From NCBI RefSeq assembly GCF_023544465.1, contig NZ_JALPVL010000002.1, forward strand, positions 496,001 to 560,000: 64,000 bases of DNA, written 5' to 3'. Source of the DNA: Paractinoplanes maris (lineage in GTDB: Bacteria > Actinomycetota > Actinomycetes > Mycobacteriales > Micromonosporaceae). Every line of letters starts with the position of its first letter. Positions within the stretch are counted from its first letter, which is position 1. Of the stretch, positions 41,075 to 49,957 are shown piece by piece. The translations under genes were made by a program, and so were the position numbers. A model generated the notes under the pieces. That model was not told the DNA's origin. It was given only the letters and a program-made list of their open reading frames with translations, and did no database searches.

Positions 41075-42931
41075 TCATGCCTGCTGTGTCTTGGCGGCGG
41101 CCCGCCGGGCTCGCCGGCCCCGGACGAACTTACGTCCGTCGCGGACGATCACCCGGTAACCGCTGCGGGCGACCATGAGGACCCGGCCCGGCCAGGACTT
41201 CTTGTAGAACTGCACTTCCCAGTCCATCTTGCTGACCGCGAGGTCGCGCGACTTGATCATCTGCTCGGTCCAGTCCATCATCGCCAGCAGATGGCTCGCC
41301 TCGTACCGCTGGCGCCACAGTGCCTCGGTGAGCTCGCGGAAGCCGGCGACGTCGACCGAGGCGGTGCCGGGCGTGACGGCCAGCAGCTGCAGCCGCCGGT
41401 CGTGCTGGTCGGCCAGGCTCAGGTCGAAGTCGGCCGCCTCGAGCTGCACGTGCAGCTCGACCGCCGCGCGCACACGATCGGCGTCGACCCCCCGGCCCAC
41501 CATGCCGAGCATGATCGCGGTCAGGTCGACCGCGCTCGACGTGATCTGCCACGGGTGCGGCTGACCCGAAGTGATCAGCTGCACGGCGAACTGCCAGACC
41601 GCCCGGGTCTCGGCCGTCTCGACCGGGACGGGCTCGGTCGGCTCCCAGCGGGTGGGCAGCAGCGACAGACCCTGCTCGGTGACGAAGACGTCGGCCAGGC
41701 CGGCCAGCGCGACCGGGCCGGTCAGCAGACCGTCCTGGGCGTGCGAGTGCAGCCACGCGTCGAACTGGGTCAGCTCGACCCGCAGGGCACGCAGGTCGTT
41801 CGTGGCGGCCAGGTGCAGCAGGCGTTCCTCGACCACGTAACCGGCGTCGGCGCCGGGCGCCGACGGCTCGCTGATGCGGCGCAGACCGGCCCGCTCGAGC
41901 GGACCCGAGAGCGGCTCGAGGACGGTGGTGCGCACGTCGCCCTCTTGTGAGGCGACCTCGTAGGCGAAGGTGCCGTTCGCGTCGCCGACCAGCAGCTCGT
42001 GGCGGTCGATGGCAGGCGTCGTGCCGGCCCTGGCGATGACCAGCCAGGCCGGGGCCAGCGCGGCCTCGGCGCCGGCCCGCAGGGCCCGGCTGACCAGACG
42101 GCGCGGGTCGCTGAGCACGGGACGGCCGCGGTAGGCCGCGGTGAACGCCTGGGACAGCGCGGTGCCGAGCCGGGGGCGCAGCGGCGAGGAGACCTGGTCG
42201 AGCAGGCCGTCGCCGACCAGCACGGTCGGGACGGACGGGTCGGGGAACACCGCGTACGACGCGCCGACGGTCAGACCGGACTCGGCGAGCCGGGCCGCAA
42301 GCTGCTCCTGCGACGCCGGGCGCTGCGGGTCGTGCTCGTCCTCGGGGGAATACCAGTCCGAGTCGAGGCGCTCGCGGGCGCCGGGCTCGAGCCGGACGGT
42401 GTGGTGCACACCGAGGTGGTTGTCGTGGACCAGCAGCAGGACGCCGTCGGGACGGACGGCCTCGGCGAGCCGGTCGATCAGGCGGGCCGGGGACATCTGC
42501 TCGCCCTCGGCCGAGTTCAGCCGCTCGACGCCGTCGGCCGCGACCACCAGGTCGAACCGCTCACCGGCGTCGAGCTTGACCGCCGCGCCGGACAGGACAG
42601 TGACCTGCGAGTGGTTGCGGGCAGCGTCCTCGGCGTCGACCAGCGAGCGGAGCAGCCAGGTGACCGAGGCGCCGCTGTCGGCCAGGGCGACGACGACCTC
42701 GTCGGCGTGCGGACCGGCGACCAGGACCGTGCGACCAGGACCGGCGAACTGCCCGATCAGGTGACGAAGGACGGCGCCGCGCGGCAGCGCCTCACTGCGC
42801 TGCGGGTCGCGGTCGCTCCAGTTGAACATCTCGCCGCCGATACGCCGCAGGTTGTTGACCAGCGGTGCGGTAAGCGCGGCGGCGAAGTCCGTACCCTGGT
42901 TGGGAAGCAGGGCAGCGGAGCGTTCCGACAT
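41075..42931 (-). CDS. Methyltransferase-like glycan-locus protein, paralogue of the 59891 gene
   Basis: From ATG 42931 the protein has 618 residues. Residues about 65-200 are a Rossmann methyltransferase-like domain (TVLVAGPHADEVVVALADSG, DLVVAADGVERLN, VRPDGVLLLVHDNHLGVHH). A middle region has GRPVLSDPRRLVSRALRAG, and a basic C-terminal helix ends the protein (WPGRVLMVARSGYRVIVRDG, KFVRGRRARRAAAKTQQA). It shares blocks with the protein at 59891-61390 (GGEM near the start, GRPVLSDPRRL, a HPW motif, a VLL.V.NHLGVH/ELGVH loop). The canonical SAM-binding glycine motif is weak (AGPHAD), so activity is uncertain. It converges on pseI across a shared terminator. Confidence 0.65.
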   Translation of the reverse strand: MSERSAALLPNQGTDFAAALTAPLVNNLRRIGGEMFNWSDRDPQRSEALPRGAVLRHLIGQFAGPGRTVLVAGPHADEVVVALADSGASVTWLLRSLVDAEDAARNHSQVTVLSGAAVKLDAGERFDLVVAADGVERLNSAEGEQMSPARLIDRLAEAVRPDGVLLLVHDNHLGVHHTVRLEPGARERLDSDWYSPEDEHDPQRPASQEQLAARLAESGLTVGASYAVFPDPSVPTVLVGDGLLDQVSSPLRPRLGTALSQAFTAAYRGRPVLSDPRRLVSRALRAGAEAALAPAWLVIARAGTTPAIDRHELLVGDANGTFAYEVASQEGDVRTTVLEPLSGPLERAGLRRISEPSAPGADAGYVVEERLLHLAATNDLRALRVELTQFDAWLHSHAQDGLLTGPVALAGLADVFVTEQGLSLLPTRWEPTEPVPVETAETRAVWQFAVQLITSGQPHPWQITSSAVDLTAIMLGMVGRGVDADRVRAAVELHVQLEAADFDLSLADQHDRRLQLLAVTPGTASVDVAGFRELTEALWRQRYEASHLLAMMDWTEQMIKSRDLAVSKMDWEVQFYKKSWPGRVLMVARSGYRVIVRDGRKFVRGRRARRAAAKTQQA

Positions 42932-43405
42932 CACTTCACCCTCTCTGTGGAAGCGGGCCGACCCAGCTTGTGCTGACGGGCCGGCGGGTGGACGTGACCG
43001 GTGTGATTGTTGACGTGCTGCATTCCCTCGTCCATCGCCGGCTGCTGGTGCGCTGCCTCTAGTCTCACTCGGGCGCGCGATATCGCCAGGTCTTTCGAGA
43101 CCTGCAAAGTCGGACGCCGAAAGGTACCACTCAAGGTTAAGTTCCGCGCAGACCGTTAGGGAATCGTTCCCCGGTCGCGGCAGCCAGCCGAACGGGCGAA
43201 ATGTCCGCGACTGACCAGCAAGCGCCGCCTCGCAGGACACCACCGGCCGGAGCCTGGACGAATCCTGTGTGTCACAGATCACCCGGAGACGACCGTAACT
43301 GTCCCGCCCCTCATTCTCACCAAGATCATGACCTACAGTGGACGGCATGGCCGGAGCCGATGCTGCCACGTTTTCCCCGGTCAGAGCCCCGGTGAGGGGA
43401 CCAGC
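42932..43405. other. Divergent intergenic region between the methyltransferase-like gene and crcB1
   Basis: 474 bp without a credible gene. It must hold promoters for both flanking genes. CACTCAAGGTTAAGTTCC near 43129 with a later ACCGTTAG resembles a loose flagellar-sigma-type pair, but the spacing is poor. I looked for a fluoride riboswitch before crcB1 and do not see its consensus. The region is slightly AT-richer between 43130 and 43170. Confidence 0.35.
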
Positions 43406-43765
43406 GTGAACCCCAGGACACTCGCCGTGATCTCCGCCGGCGGAGTCCTGGGCGCCCTGACCCGACACGGTTTGCAGGTGCTCTGGCCGCACGCCGAGGG
43501 CGGATTTCCCTGGGCCACCTGGCTGATCAACGTGTCCGGATGCTTCCTCATCGGCGTCATATCGGTGCTCTTGCGTGACTCGCGTTATTGGCGGCTTTTT
43601 CTGACGACCGGCCTCCTGGGCGGATATACGACGTTCTCGACGGCGATGACTGATGTCGTGGTGTCACCGACCGTGATCGGCTTGACCTATCTGTTCACGA
43701 CCGTGATCGGCGCACTGCTGGCCGTCTGGGCCGGCAACGCGCTGACCACCCGGGTACGGCGATGA
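43406..43765 (+). CDS. crcB: Fluoride channel subunit CrcB/Fluc 1
   Basis: The 119-residue protein has four helices and Fluc hallmarks: GGVLGALTRHGL, the pore Asn in WLINVSGCFLIG, and the TM3 break GLLGGYTTFSTAM with the Phe/Ser/Thr pore lining. GTG 43406 follows GAGGGGA. Gram-positive bacteria often encode two subunits that form an antiparallel dimer; the second gene overlaps by ATGA at 43762. The pair exports fluoride. Confidence 0.92.
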   Translation: MNPRTLAVISAGGVLGALTRHGLQVLWPHAEGGFPWATWLINVSGCFLIGVISVLLRDSRYWRLFLTTGLLGGYTTFSTAMTDVVVSPTVIGLTYLFTTVIGALLAVWAGNALTTRVRR

Positions 43766-44115
43766 CCGTCCTGCTGATCGCCCTGGGCGCGGCGGTCGGT
43801 GCGCCGCTGCGCTACCTGACCGACCAGGCACTGAAGAAGAGGGCCGGGACGTTCCCACTGGGCACGTTCGTCGCCAACGTCCTGGGGTCGCTGCTGCTCG
43901 GCTTCGTGATCGGGCTGCCCGCCCCGGCCGGCGTGATGGCGCTGGTGGGCACGGGATTCTGCGGCGCCCTGACCACATATTCGACCTTCAGCCTGGAGGC
44001 GCTGACGCTCTACGAGAGCGGCGAGCGGTCACGGGCCACGACGTACGTGCTGGCCAGCCTCATCATCGGCCTGAGCGCAGCAGCCCTGGGCCACCTGGCC
44101 GGCTCCACCCTCTGA
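43762..44115 (+). CDS. crcB: Fluoride channel subunit CrcB/Fluc 2
   Basis: The 117-residue four-helix protein has GAAVGAPLRYLTD, the pore Asn in FVANVLGSLLLG, and GTGFCGALTTYSTFSLEAL, the TM3 break with the central Na+ site. It starts at ATG 43762 inside the stop of crcB1, so both subunits are made together. A 29-bp tandem repeat begins 15 bp after its stop. Confidence 0.93.
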   Translation: MTVLLIALGAAVGAPLRYLTDQALKKRAGTFPLGTFVANVLGSLLLGFVIGLPAPAGVMALVGTGFCGALTTYSTFSLEALTLYESGERSRATTYVLASLIIGLSAAALGHLAGSTL

Positions 44116-44130
44116 CACCGCTCCGCCGCC

Positions 44131-44246
44131 CGCCGCACCGCACCCCGACGCCCACCATCCGCCGCACCGCACCCCGACGCCCACCATCCGCCGCACCGCA
44201 CCCCAGCGCCCGCCACTCGCCGCACCGCGCCCCCGCCAACGCGGCT
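44131..44246 (+). repeat. 29-bp tandem repeat after the crcB2 stop codon
   Basis: Four units CGCCGCACCGCACCC(C/A)(G/A)CGCCC(A/G)CCA(T/C)(C/T) start at 44131, 44160, 44189 and 44218, an exact 29-bp period. The last is degenerate. The array begins 15 bp after the stop at 44115. Confidence 0.8.
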
Positions 44247-44371
44247 CTACGGCCGCCACAACTCCCACCGCAGCACCCGCAGCTTCGATTTGCCTGTTTT
44301 GCGCAGGGTGCCACCCAGACCCCCGCCCACCCAGGGGCCGAGGGTATGCCTCGTTTGTCAGGGCGCCGCGG

Positions 44372-44397
44372 TTATCCACACTGGCGACTTATCCACA
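44372..44397 (+). promoter_or_regulatory. Two DnaA-box-like 9-mers
   Basis: Two perfect TTATCCACA sequences at 44372-44380 and 44389-44397, in the same orientation and 17 bp apart. They match the consensus DnaA box and sit 53 bp before the GNAT gene. They may be a DnaA-regulated promoter or a small DnaA-binding cluster; a chance origin in a GC-rich genome is unlikely but not excluded. No replication-origin genes are nearby. Confidence 0.5.
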
Positions 44398-44449
44398 GAG
44401 CGACGGCTCCCGGCCACCGGCGTTCGCCCGATGGATGCAGGATCGGCGC

Positions 44450-45130
44450 ATGGAGTTGGCGAAGATTTTGGAAGCGGCCGCCGGTGGCGTGTTCCCGCCG
44501 GCCGACGGCAGCACGACGGTGGTGCCACAGCCCAGCGAGCGTGACGCCGGTGTGCTGGCCTTCACGGCACACACCGTCATCTTTCTCGACGACGACCCGG
44601 AGTGGATCCATGCGACCATCGCCGGCCTCGACTGTGATCCGCTCGCGGCCACCATGAACCCGGTCTTCCTGGCAATCCTGATGGCCCGCAGCGGCCGCAC
44701 GACCGACACGATCGACTTGCTCACCGTGGCGCCCGCGCTTCCCGGGCCACCGCCACTGCCGCTGACCGAGCAAGATCAAGACCATCCTCGCGTACGCCGG
44801 GCCCGCAGCCGCCGCGACGACGTGCGCGTCTGGTCGACCCCCGGTGGCCTGCTCACGATCGGCCGCGGCGTGGCCGGGCGTCACGAGGTGTCGATCGAGG
44901 TGGACGGCGCCGCCGCCGAGCGCGGTCTGGGCCGCGCCCTTGCCCTGTCCGCCCGCCATCTCATCCCGGCCGACGCGGTGCTCTGGTCCCAGCAGGCCAC
45001 TGGCAACGCCCGCAGCATCCGCGCCTTCCAGTCAGCCGGCTACCGCCCCGTCGGCGCCGAGCTCGTCCTGCACCCGACGGAGAAGAGCCGAGCCGCCAAC
45101 GGAGCAGAGCGACCAACGCCGGGCCGATGA
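44450..45130 (+). CDS. GNAT-family N-acetyltransferase
   Basis: From ATG 44450 the protein has 226 residues. The C-terminal part is a GNAT domain with the acetyl-CoA loop ERGLGRALALSARHL and the typical QQATGNARSIRAFQSAGYRP end. The N-terminal 70 residues (PSERDAGVLAFTAHTVIFLD, DDPEWIHATIAGLDCDPL) resemble the sensor-like N-domains of actinobacterial FR47-type acetyltransferases. Substrate unknown. Its upstream region carries two DnaA-box-like sites. Confidence 0.8.
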   Translation: MELAKILEAAAGGVFPPADGSTTVVPQPSERDAGVLAFTAHTVIFLDDDPEWIHATIAGLDCDPLAATMNPVFLAILMARSGRTTDTIDLLTVAPALPGPPPLPLTEQDQDHPRVRRARSRRDDVRVWSTPGGLLTIGRGVAGRHEVSIEVDGAAAERGLGRALALSARHLIPADAVLWSQQATGNARSIRAFQSAGYRPVGAELVLHPTEKSRAANGAERPTPGR

Positions 45131-45536
45131 CTCAGAGCTGCAATCCGTAATGCCCACCGAACGAAACCGACGACGCCGGGTGGGGTGCGGCCTGGCACCG
45201 ACTCGGACCAAGGAGGTAAGCCGACCGGAGAAGGTAAGCCGGAACCGTGGGAGGTCTGCCGGGACGGCTGCCGACGGTGCACCGGCGCTGGCCCGAAGTC
45301 GGCGACCAGGACCGGCCGACGGGTGGCGAACGCGTCGATGCAGATCTCGCGCGGAGCTGTTCCAAGGCGCGGGCAGCCGGGTGGGGGCTGCACCGGACAA
45401 GGACGGGGCGCTGACTCTCCTGAGTCGTTCGCGCAGCGCGGCCTCGAACTCCAGCGGCCGGCGACGGGACTGGCGCTGAACCTGGGCTGCGCCGAGGAGG
45501 ACCGAGTTGAACCGGTCCTGGCCAAAGACGACGGCA
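45131..45536 (-). pseudogene. Degenerate region, possible remnant of a GAF-domain regulator
   Basis: No intact gene is visible in this 400-bp stretch. On the minus strand one frame reads EICIDAFATRRPVLVADFGP around 45300-45360, matching the CxDAFxTGRPVLVADL motif of GAF/ANTAR regulators. Another frame nearby reads DRFNSVLLGAAQVQRQSRR. The frames do not join without several indels, so I read it as a decayed gene. Confidence 0.35.
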
Positions 45537-45560
45537 GGGCCCCGGCGGATGCCGGGGCCC
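45537..45560 (-). terminator. Terminator hairpin of the MMPL gene
   Basis: Perfect 10-bp stem GGGCCCCGGC-GGAT-GCCGGGGCCC, 14 bp after the minus-strand MMPL stop at 45575. Confidence 0.75.
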
Positions 45561-45574
45561 CGTGGGAGTGGGGG

Positions 45575-47731
45575 TCAGGAGACCGTGGCCAGCTCGCGGT
45601 CGGGAGTGGGGGTGGTGGTCTGCGGGGGCTCGTGGGCGATCTGCGGCAGCCAGCCCAGCCAGCGAGGCAACCACCAGTTCTTCTCTCCCAGCATGGCCAT
45701 CACGGCGGGCAGAAGCACAGCCCGGATGATGGTCGCGTCGAGCAGGACGGCTGCGGCCAGGCCGATGCCGAGTTGCTTGGTCGACGCCAGGGGCAGCGTC
45801 GCGAAGAGGGCGAACACCGCCACCATGACCACCGCCGCGCTGGTGATGACGCCGGCTGTGCGGCCGATGCCTTCGCGGACTGCCTGCCGGGTTGTCAGGC
45901 CGCGGTCGTGGCCCTCGCGGATCCGGCTCAGCACGAAGACGTGGTAGTCCATCGACAGTCCGAACAGGATGATGAACAGGAACAGCGGCATCCAGTTGAC
46001 GATGCCGTCGGCCGCCTGGAAGTCGAGCAGGCTCTCGAAGTGGCCGTACTGGAAGACGAAGACCAGCATTCCGTACGCCGCCGCGACGGACAGCAGGTTG
46101 AGCACGACCCCGGTCAGTGCGATCACGACCGAGCGGAACGACACCAGCAGCAGCACGAAGGCCAGTCCGAGCACGAAGCCGAACACCCACGGCATGCTCG
46201 CGTCGAGCCGCGCGTTGAAGTCCGCGCTGCCTGCCGCGTCACCGGTCACCAGCGCCGACGGTCCGAACACGGCCGGTGCCACGTCCTCACGGAGCAGCTT
46301 CAGCGCCTTGTCGTCGTCGGCCAGACCGACCGAGACGATCGCGACCGTGCCCGCCGGGTTCATGCGCACGTCGACCGGGCCCGAGAGCTGCCCGCCGCTG
46401 GCCTTCACGGCCGAACGGAACTTTGCCACCGTCTGCTCGAAGCCGGCGCCGGGCGACCGCACGACCACCTCGGCCGGCGACGTCTCGCTCGGGAAAGCCT
46501 TGTCGACCGCCTTGTACGCCTGCACGATCGACGCGCTCGGCGGCAGGTCCTCGAGTCCTTCCGCCTTCGTCTTGAGGTTGAGCGCCGGCGCCGCCAGTGC
46601 GCCCAGCACGCCCACCGCCAGCAGCGCCGAGATCAGCGGCTTGGCCAGCACCAGGCGCAGGAACCCGTTCCACATCCGGTTGTCGCTGCGCTTGCGGTAC
46701 AACCCGGGGATCTTGATCGAGTCGACCCGGTCGCCCAGTGCCGACAGCAGCGCCGGCAGTACGGTCAGGGATCCGAGCACGGCCGTCGCGACCACCAGGA
46801 TCGTGCCCACCGCAAAGCTGGTGAAGACGGCGTCGTACGTCAGGAACATGCCCGCCATGGCCACCATGACGGTCAGGCCGGAGACCCAGATCGAGCGGCC
46901 CGAGGTCTGCGCGGCGATCACGAGCGCCCGGTGCGGGTCGGCCCCGTTGCGCCGCTCGTCGCGTTCCCGGCGGATGTAGAACAGGCAGTAGTCGACACCG
47001 ACCGCGAGCCCGACCAGCAGCATCACGTGGGCCGTGGTGTCCACCGTCGGTGCCAGCCGGCTGGCGAAGGCGAGGAGGCCCATCGCAGCCATCACGGCCA
47101 TGATCGCCAGCGCGACGGGCAGCAGGGCGGCCACCACCGCGCCGAAGGCGACCAGCAGGATGCCCAGGGTCACCGGGATCGAGAGGATGCCGAGCTGGGT
47201 GAGACCTTTCTCGAGGTCGTCCCCGATCAGCTTGTCGCCGCTGGCCGAGCCGGCCTGGGCGACGTAGAGGCCGGGGTGCCGGGTCTGCGCCGCGGCCACC
47301 GTGTCGAGTGCCGGCTGGACCCGGTCGGAGGCTGTCTCGGCGTCGCCGCTGATGCTGAAGGCCACGAGCGACGAGCGGCCGTCCGGCGACTCGATCGGCT
47401 TCTGGACGTCGATGACGTCGGTGGTCTTCTTCAGGGCCGCGGTCACGTCGGTGAGGGCGGCCGCCCGGTCGGTGCCGGCCCGGTTCTGCACGATGACCAT
47501 CTCGCCGGCCGGCTGCGCCGGGAATCCGGCCGCCTCGACGATCCGGTCGGCCTGGCCGGAGTCCCCGTGCCCCATGTCGGCCGAGTTGGCCTCGCGGGTG
47601 CCGAACTGTCCACTCACTACGGTGACGGCGATGACGAAGGCGACCCATCCGAGGATCGCGAGCGTTCGGTGGCGGGCGCTCCACAATGCGGCGCGGGCGG
47701 CGATGCCCTTGACGTTCCCCCTGTTTTCCAT
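45575..47731 (-). CDS. MMPL-family RND transporter
   Basis: The 718-residue protein has two repeats of one helix, a periplasmic-type loop and five helices, twelve helices in total, as in actinobacterial MMPL exporters. Conserved sites are GLAVGVDYCLFYIRRERDE with the proton-relay Asp, and in repeat two FGLSMDYHVFVLSRIREG. Such proteins export lipids or hydrophobic compounds. Immediately upstream are a NarL-type response regulator and a histidine kinase; a shared 18-bp motif at 47790-47807 lies 59 bp before its start, so the two-component system probably controls it. Confidence 0.92.
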   Translation of the reverse strand: MENRGNVKGIAARAALWSARHRTLAILGWVAFVIAVTVVSGQFGTREANSADMGHGDSGQADRIVEAAGFPAQPAGEMVIVQNRAGTDRAAALTDVTAALKKTTDVIDVQKPIESPDGRSSLVAFSISGDAETASDRVQPALDTVAAAQTRHPGLYVAQAGSASGDKLIGDDLEKGLTQLGILSIPVTLGILLVAFGAVVAALLPVALAIMAVMAAMGLLAFASRLAPTVDTTAHVMLLVGLAVGVDYCLFYIRRERDERRNGADPHRALVIAAQTSGRSIWVSGLTVMVAMAGMFLTYDAVFTSFAVGTILVVATAVLGSLTVLPALLSALGDRVDSIKIPGLYRKRSDNRMWNGFLRLVLAKPLISALLAVGVLGALAAPALNLKTKAEGLEDLPPSASIVQAYKAVDKAFPSETSPAEVVVRSPGAGFEQTVAKFRSAVKASGGQLSGPVDVRMNPAGTVAIVSVGLADDDKALKLLREDVAPAVFGPSALVTGDAAGSADFNARLDASMPWVFGFVLGLAFVLLLVSFRSVVIALTGVVLNLLSVAAAYGMLVFVFQYGHFESLLDFQAADGIVNWMPLFLFIILFGLSMDYHVFVLSRIREGHDRGLTTRQAVREGIGRTAGVITSAAVVMVAVFALFATLPLASTKQLGIGLAAAVLLDATIIRAVLLPAVMAMLGEKNWWLPRWLGWLPQIAHEPPQTTTPTPDRELATVS

Positions 47732-47789
47732 GCTGAGAACGCTATGGAGGCGGGGGGATCCGATCGATACAGCAGCCCGGCGTATCGGC

Positions 47790-47807
47790 GGTGGGGTTAG
47801 CCCTACC
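47790..47807. promoter_or_regulatory. Response-regulator operator upstream of the MMPL gene
   Basis: On the minus strand the site reads GGTAGGGCTAACCCCACC, matching 17 of 18 bases of the motif before the kinase gene (49958-49975). It is an imperfect palindrome, overlapping the last codons of the response-regulator gene and 59 bp upstream of the MMPL ATG. Confidence 0.75.
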
Positions 47808-48447
47808 CCTGCAGGTAGGCCAGCACTGCCATGACCCGGCGGTGCTGCTCCTCATCCTGGTGCAGGCTCAGCTTGGTGAAGATGTTGCGCACGTGCTTCT
47901 CGACCGCGCCGTCGGTGACGACCATCTTGCGGGCGATCGCGGCGTTCGACAGGCCTTCGGCCATCAGGCCGAGCACTTCGCGCTCGCGCGGTGTCAGGCC
48001 GCGCAACGGGTCGTCCCGGCGACGCCGGACGAGCAGCTGGCTGACCACCTCGGGGTCGAGGACAGTGCCGCCGCCGGCCACCCGGCGCAGCCCGTCGAGG
48101 AAGTCGGCGATCTGGGAGACGCGGTCCTTGAGCAGATAACCGACCGCGCCCAGGCGGTCGGCGAGCAGATCGTCGGCGTACGAGACCTCGACGTATTGGG
48201 AAAGCACGAGGATCGGGGTGCCGGGCACCAGGCTGCGCGCCTCGACCGCGGCTCGCAGGCCCTCGTCGGTGTGTGAGGGCGGCATCCGGACGTCCACGAT
48301 GGACACATCCGGCTTGTGCTCGGTGATCGCCGACACCAGGGAAGGCCCGTCGCCGACGGCCGACACCACGGTGTGGCCGTTCTCTTCGACAAGCCGGACA
48401 AGTCCCTCACGCAACAACACCGCGTCGTCGGCAATCACCACCCGCAT
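47803..48447 (-). CDS. NarL/LuxR-family response regulator
   Basis: The 214-residue protein has a receiver domain (IADDAVLLREG, phospho-acceptor Asp52 in IVDVRMPP, the switch Ser in LVLSQY, Lys in LLKDRV) and a LuxR-type helix-turn-helix (LTPREREVLGLMAEGLSNAA, TDGAVEKHVRNIFTKL). It is paired with the histidine kinase upstream on the same strand. Its likely targets are the two matching 18-bp palindromes at 47790 and 49958. Confidence 0.93.
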   Translation of the reverse strand: MRVVIADDAVLLREGLVRLVEENGHTVVSAVGDGPSLVSAITEHKPDVSIVDVRMPPSHTDEGLRAAVEARSLVPGTPILVLSQYVEVSYADDLLADRLGAVGYLLKDRVSQIADFLDGLRRVAGGGTVLDPEVVSQLLVRRRRDDPLRGLTPREREVLGLMAEGLSNAAIARKMVVTDGAVEKHVRNIFTKLSLHQDEEQHRRVMAVLAYLQG

Positions 48448-48489
48448 GCCGTAACTCTGTCAGATCGACCGGAACCACGTCCGTCCGCA

Positions 48490-48556
48490 CGGCGAAGCGG
48501 AGGGGGGAAGGGGCCGAAGGAGAAGGCGGAAGGGGCCGAAGCGGAAGGGTGGGACA
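48490..48556 (-). repeat. Short purine-rich repeats between kinase and regulator genes
   Basis: GGAAGGGGCCGAAG occurs twice (near 48508 and 48530), followed by a related GCGGAAGGGTGGG, in the 156-bp gap between the kinase stop and the regulator start. This is a poorer relative of the other stop-proximal repeats. Confidence 0.5.
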
Positions 48557-48603
48557 GCCGCATCGGAGCGACGTCCCACCCTGACCGAGACGGTGCGGAC
48601 GGA

Positions 48604-49899
48604 TCAGACGGGCAGGGCCGCGGTGAGCCTGGTCCCGCCGCCCGCCGGGCTGCTGACGTCGAGGACGCCGCCGGCCGCGCGGACCCGGTCGTCCAGGCCG
48701 GCCAGCCCGTGCCCCTTGGCCACGCTGGCCCCGCCCACCCCGTCGTCGGCGATCGAGACGATCAGGCCGGTGGCGTTGCGCCGCACGCTGACCTGCACCT
48801 CGTTGGCGAAGCTGTGCTTGGCCACATTTGTCAGGGCCTCGGCCACCACGAAGTAGGCCGTCGACTCCAGCGTCGGCTCGAGCCGCTCGACCAGCGGCGC
48901 GTCCAGCTCGACCGGGACGGTGCAGCGGCCGGCCAGCGCGGTGAGCGCGGCCTGCAGCCCGCGGTCGACCAGGATCGGCGGGGCGATGCCGCGGGACAGG
49001 GCGCGCAGCTCGTCGAGGGTCTCGCGGGTCTGGGTCAGCGCCTCGGCCACGGTGGCCCGGGCGGCGGCGGGGTCGGTGGCGAACTGCTGCTCGGCCCGGC
49101 CCAGGTCCATCGCGAGGCGCACCAGCCGCTGCTGCGGACCGTCGTGGATGTCGCGCTCCAGCCGGCGCAGTGCGTTGGCCTCGGCCGAGACGGCGGCCGC
49201 CTTCTGGTCCTGGGCGACCGTGCGGGCCGCGTTGGCCTCGGCCACCTGCTCGCGCAGCTCGTTGACCCCGCTCAGCAGGCCGCGGGCGAACCACGCCTCG
49301 AGCAGCGCCGAGGCTCGCACGACGGGGTAGAGGGTGCCGGCGAAGAAGACGCCGCAGGCGAAGTAGAAGAGCAGCCGGGTGGCCGTGCCGTCGCCCATGC
49401 CGAGCAGCTCCGGCAGGTCCTGGTTGTCGGCGCCGCGCGGAATCGACCACTCCCAGAGCCACACGGTCAGGCCGCCGATCGCGCCCGACCACCAGGTGAC
49501 GACGAGGCTGAACGAGATCGTGCTCGGGATGAACCGGAACATCCCGTGCAGCATGTCGAGCCAGGCCTGCGCGTCGCCCAGCGTGGTCAGCGACTGGCGC
49601 ACGACGCCGGAGTCGGCGGCCTTCTTGTAATAGGGGTGCCCGACCTTGCGGCCCAGCACCGGGCCGATCCGGGCCCGCTCCAGGGTGGCGAAGCCCCGGG
49701 CGGTCATCAGCGTCGCGATCAGGATCGGGAGGCCGACCCAGATGATCACCAGGCCGAGCCCGGTGAAGAACAGCGTCATGAACAGCGTGACGGTGAGGAT
49801 GCCGAGCGGGAAGCCGATCAGCACGTACTGGGTGTCGATGCCGACCTGGCGCACGAGCCGGGCCAGCGGAGAGCGCGTCGGGGAGGCGTTCGTCGTCAT
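48604..49899 (-). CDS. Two-component sensor histidine kinase (NarL-partner type)
   Basis: From ATG 49899 the protein has 431 residues. Its N-terminal half has about five helices with a sensor-like pseudo-domain also found in DUF4118-free actinobacterial kinases (FPLGILTVTLFMTLFFTGLG, PSTISFSLVVTWWSGAIGGL). The HisKA_3 dimerisation helix carries the phospho-acceptor His252 in RRLERDIHDGPQQRL. The HATPase domain has the N box EALTNVAKHS and G boxes DDGVGG and GHGLAGLDDR. Its promoter region holds the 18-bp operator, suggesting autoregulation. It probably senses cell-envelope stress. Confidence 0.93.
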   Translation of the reverse strand: MTTNASPTRSPLARLVRQVGIDTQYVLIGFPLGILTVTLFMTLFFTGLGLVIIWVGLPILIATLMTARGFATLERARIGPVLGRKVGHPYYKKAADSGVVRQSLTTLGDAQAWLDMLHGMFRFIPSTISFSLVVTWWSGAIGGLTVWLWEWSIPRGADNQDLPELLGMGDGTATRLLFYFACGVFFAGTLYPVVRASALLEAWFARGLLSGVNELREQVAEANAARTVAQDQKAAAVSAEANALRRLERDIHDGPQQRLVRLAMDLGRAEQQFATDPAAARATVAEALTQTRETLDELRALSRGIAPPILVDRGLQAALTALAGRCTVPVELDAPLVERLEPTLESTAYFVVAEALTNVAKHSFANEVQVSVRRNATGLIVSIADDGVGGASVAKGHGLAGLDDRVRAAGGVLDVSSPAGGGTRLTAALPV

Positions 49900-49957
49900 G
49901 ATGTCGACGCTAGGCATCGGCGGGCTCCGTTCCGATCCTGCTCGCCGCCGTGTCGAC

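Noticed and set aside
43129..43170. FliA-type flagellar promoter near CACTCAAGGTTAAG
   Set aside because: The -10-like ACCGTTAG is poorly matched and the spacing is off; it also lies about 240 bp from the nearest start.
43200..43405. Possible fluoride riboswitch before crcB1
   Set aside because: I could not find the conserved GGNGATGG...CCGCC and later TGATGGC-type blocks in the required order; a covariance scan would decide.
45185..47800. Long open frame on the plus strand opposite the MMPL gene
   Set aside because: It is the antisense shadow of the MMPL gene; its translation is rich in Asp, Gly, His and Arg with no recognisable domain, typical of GC-rich antisense frames.
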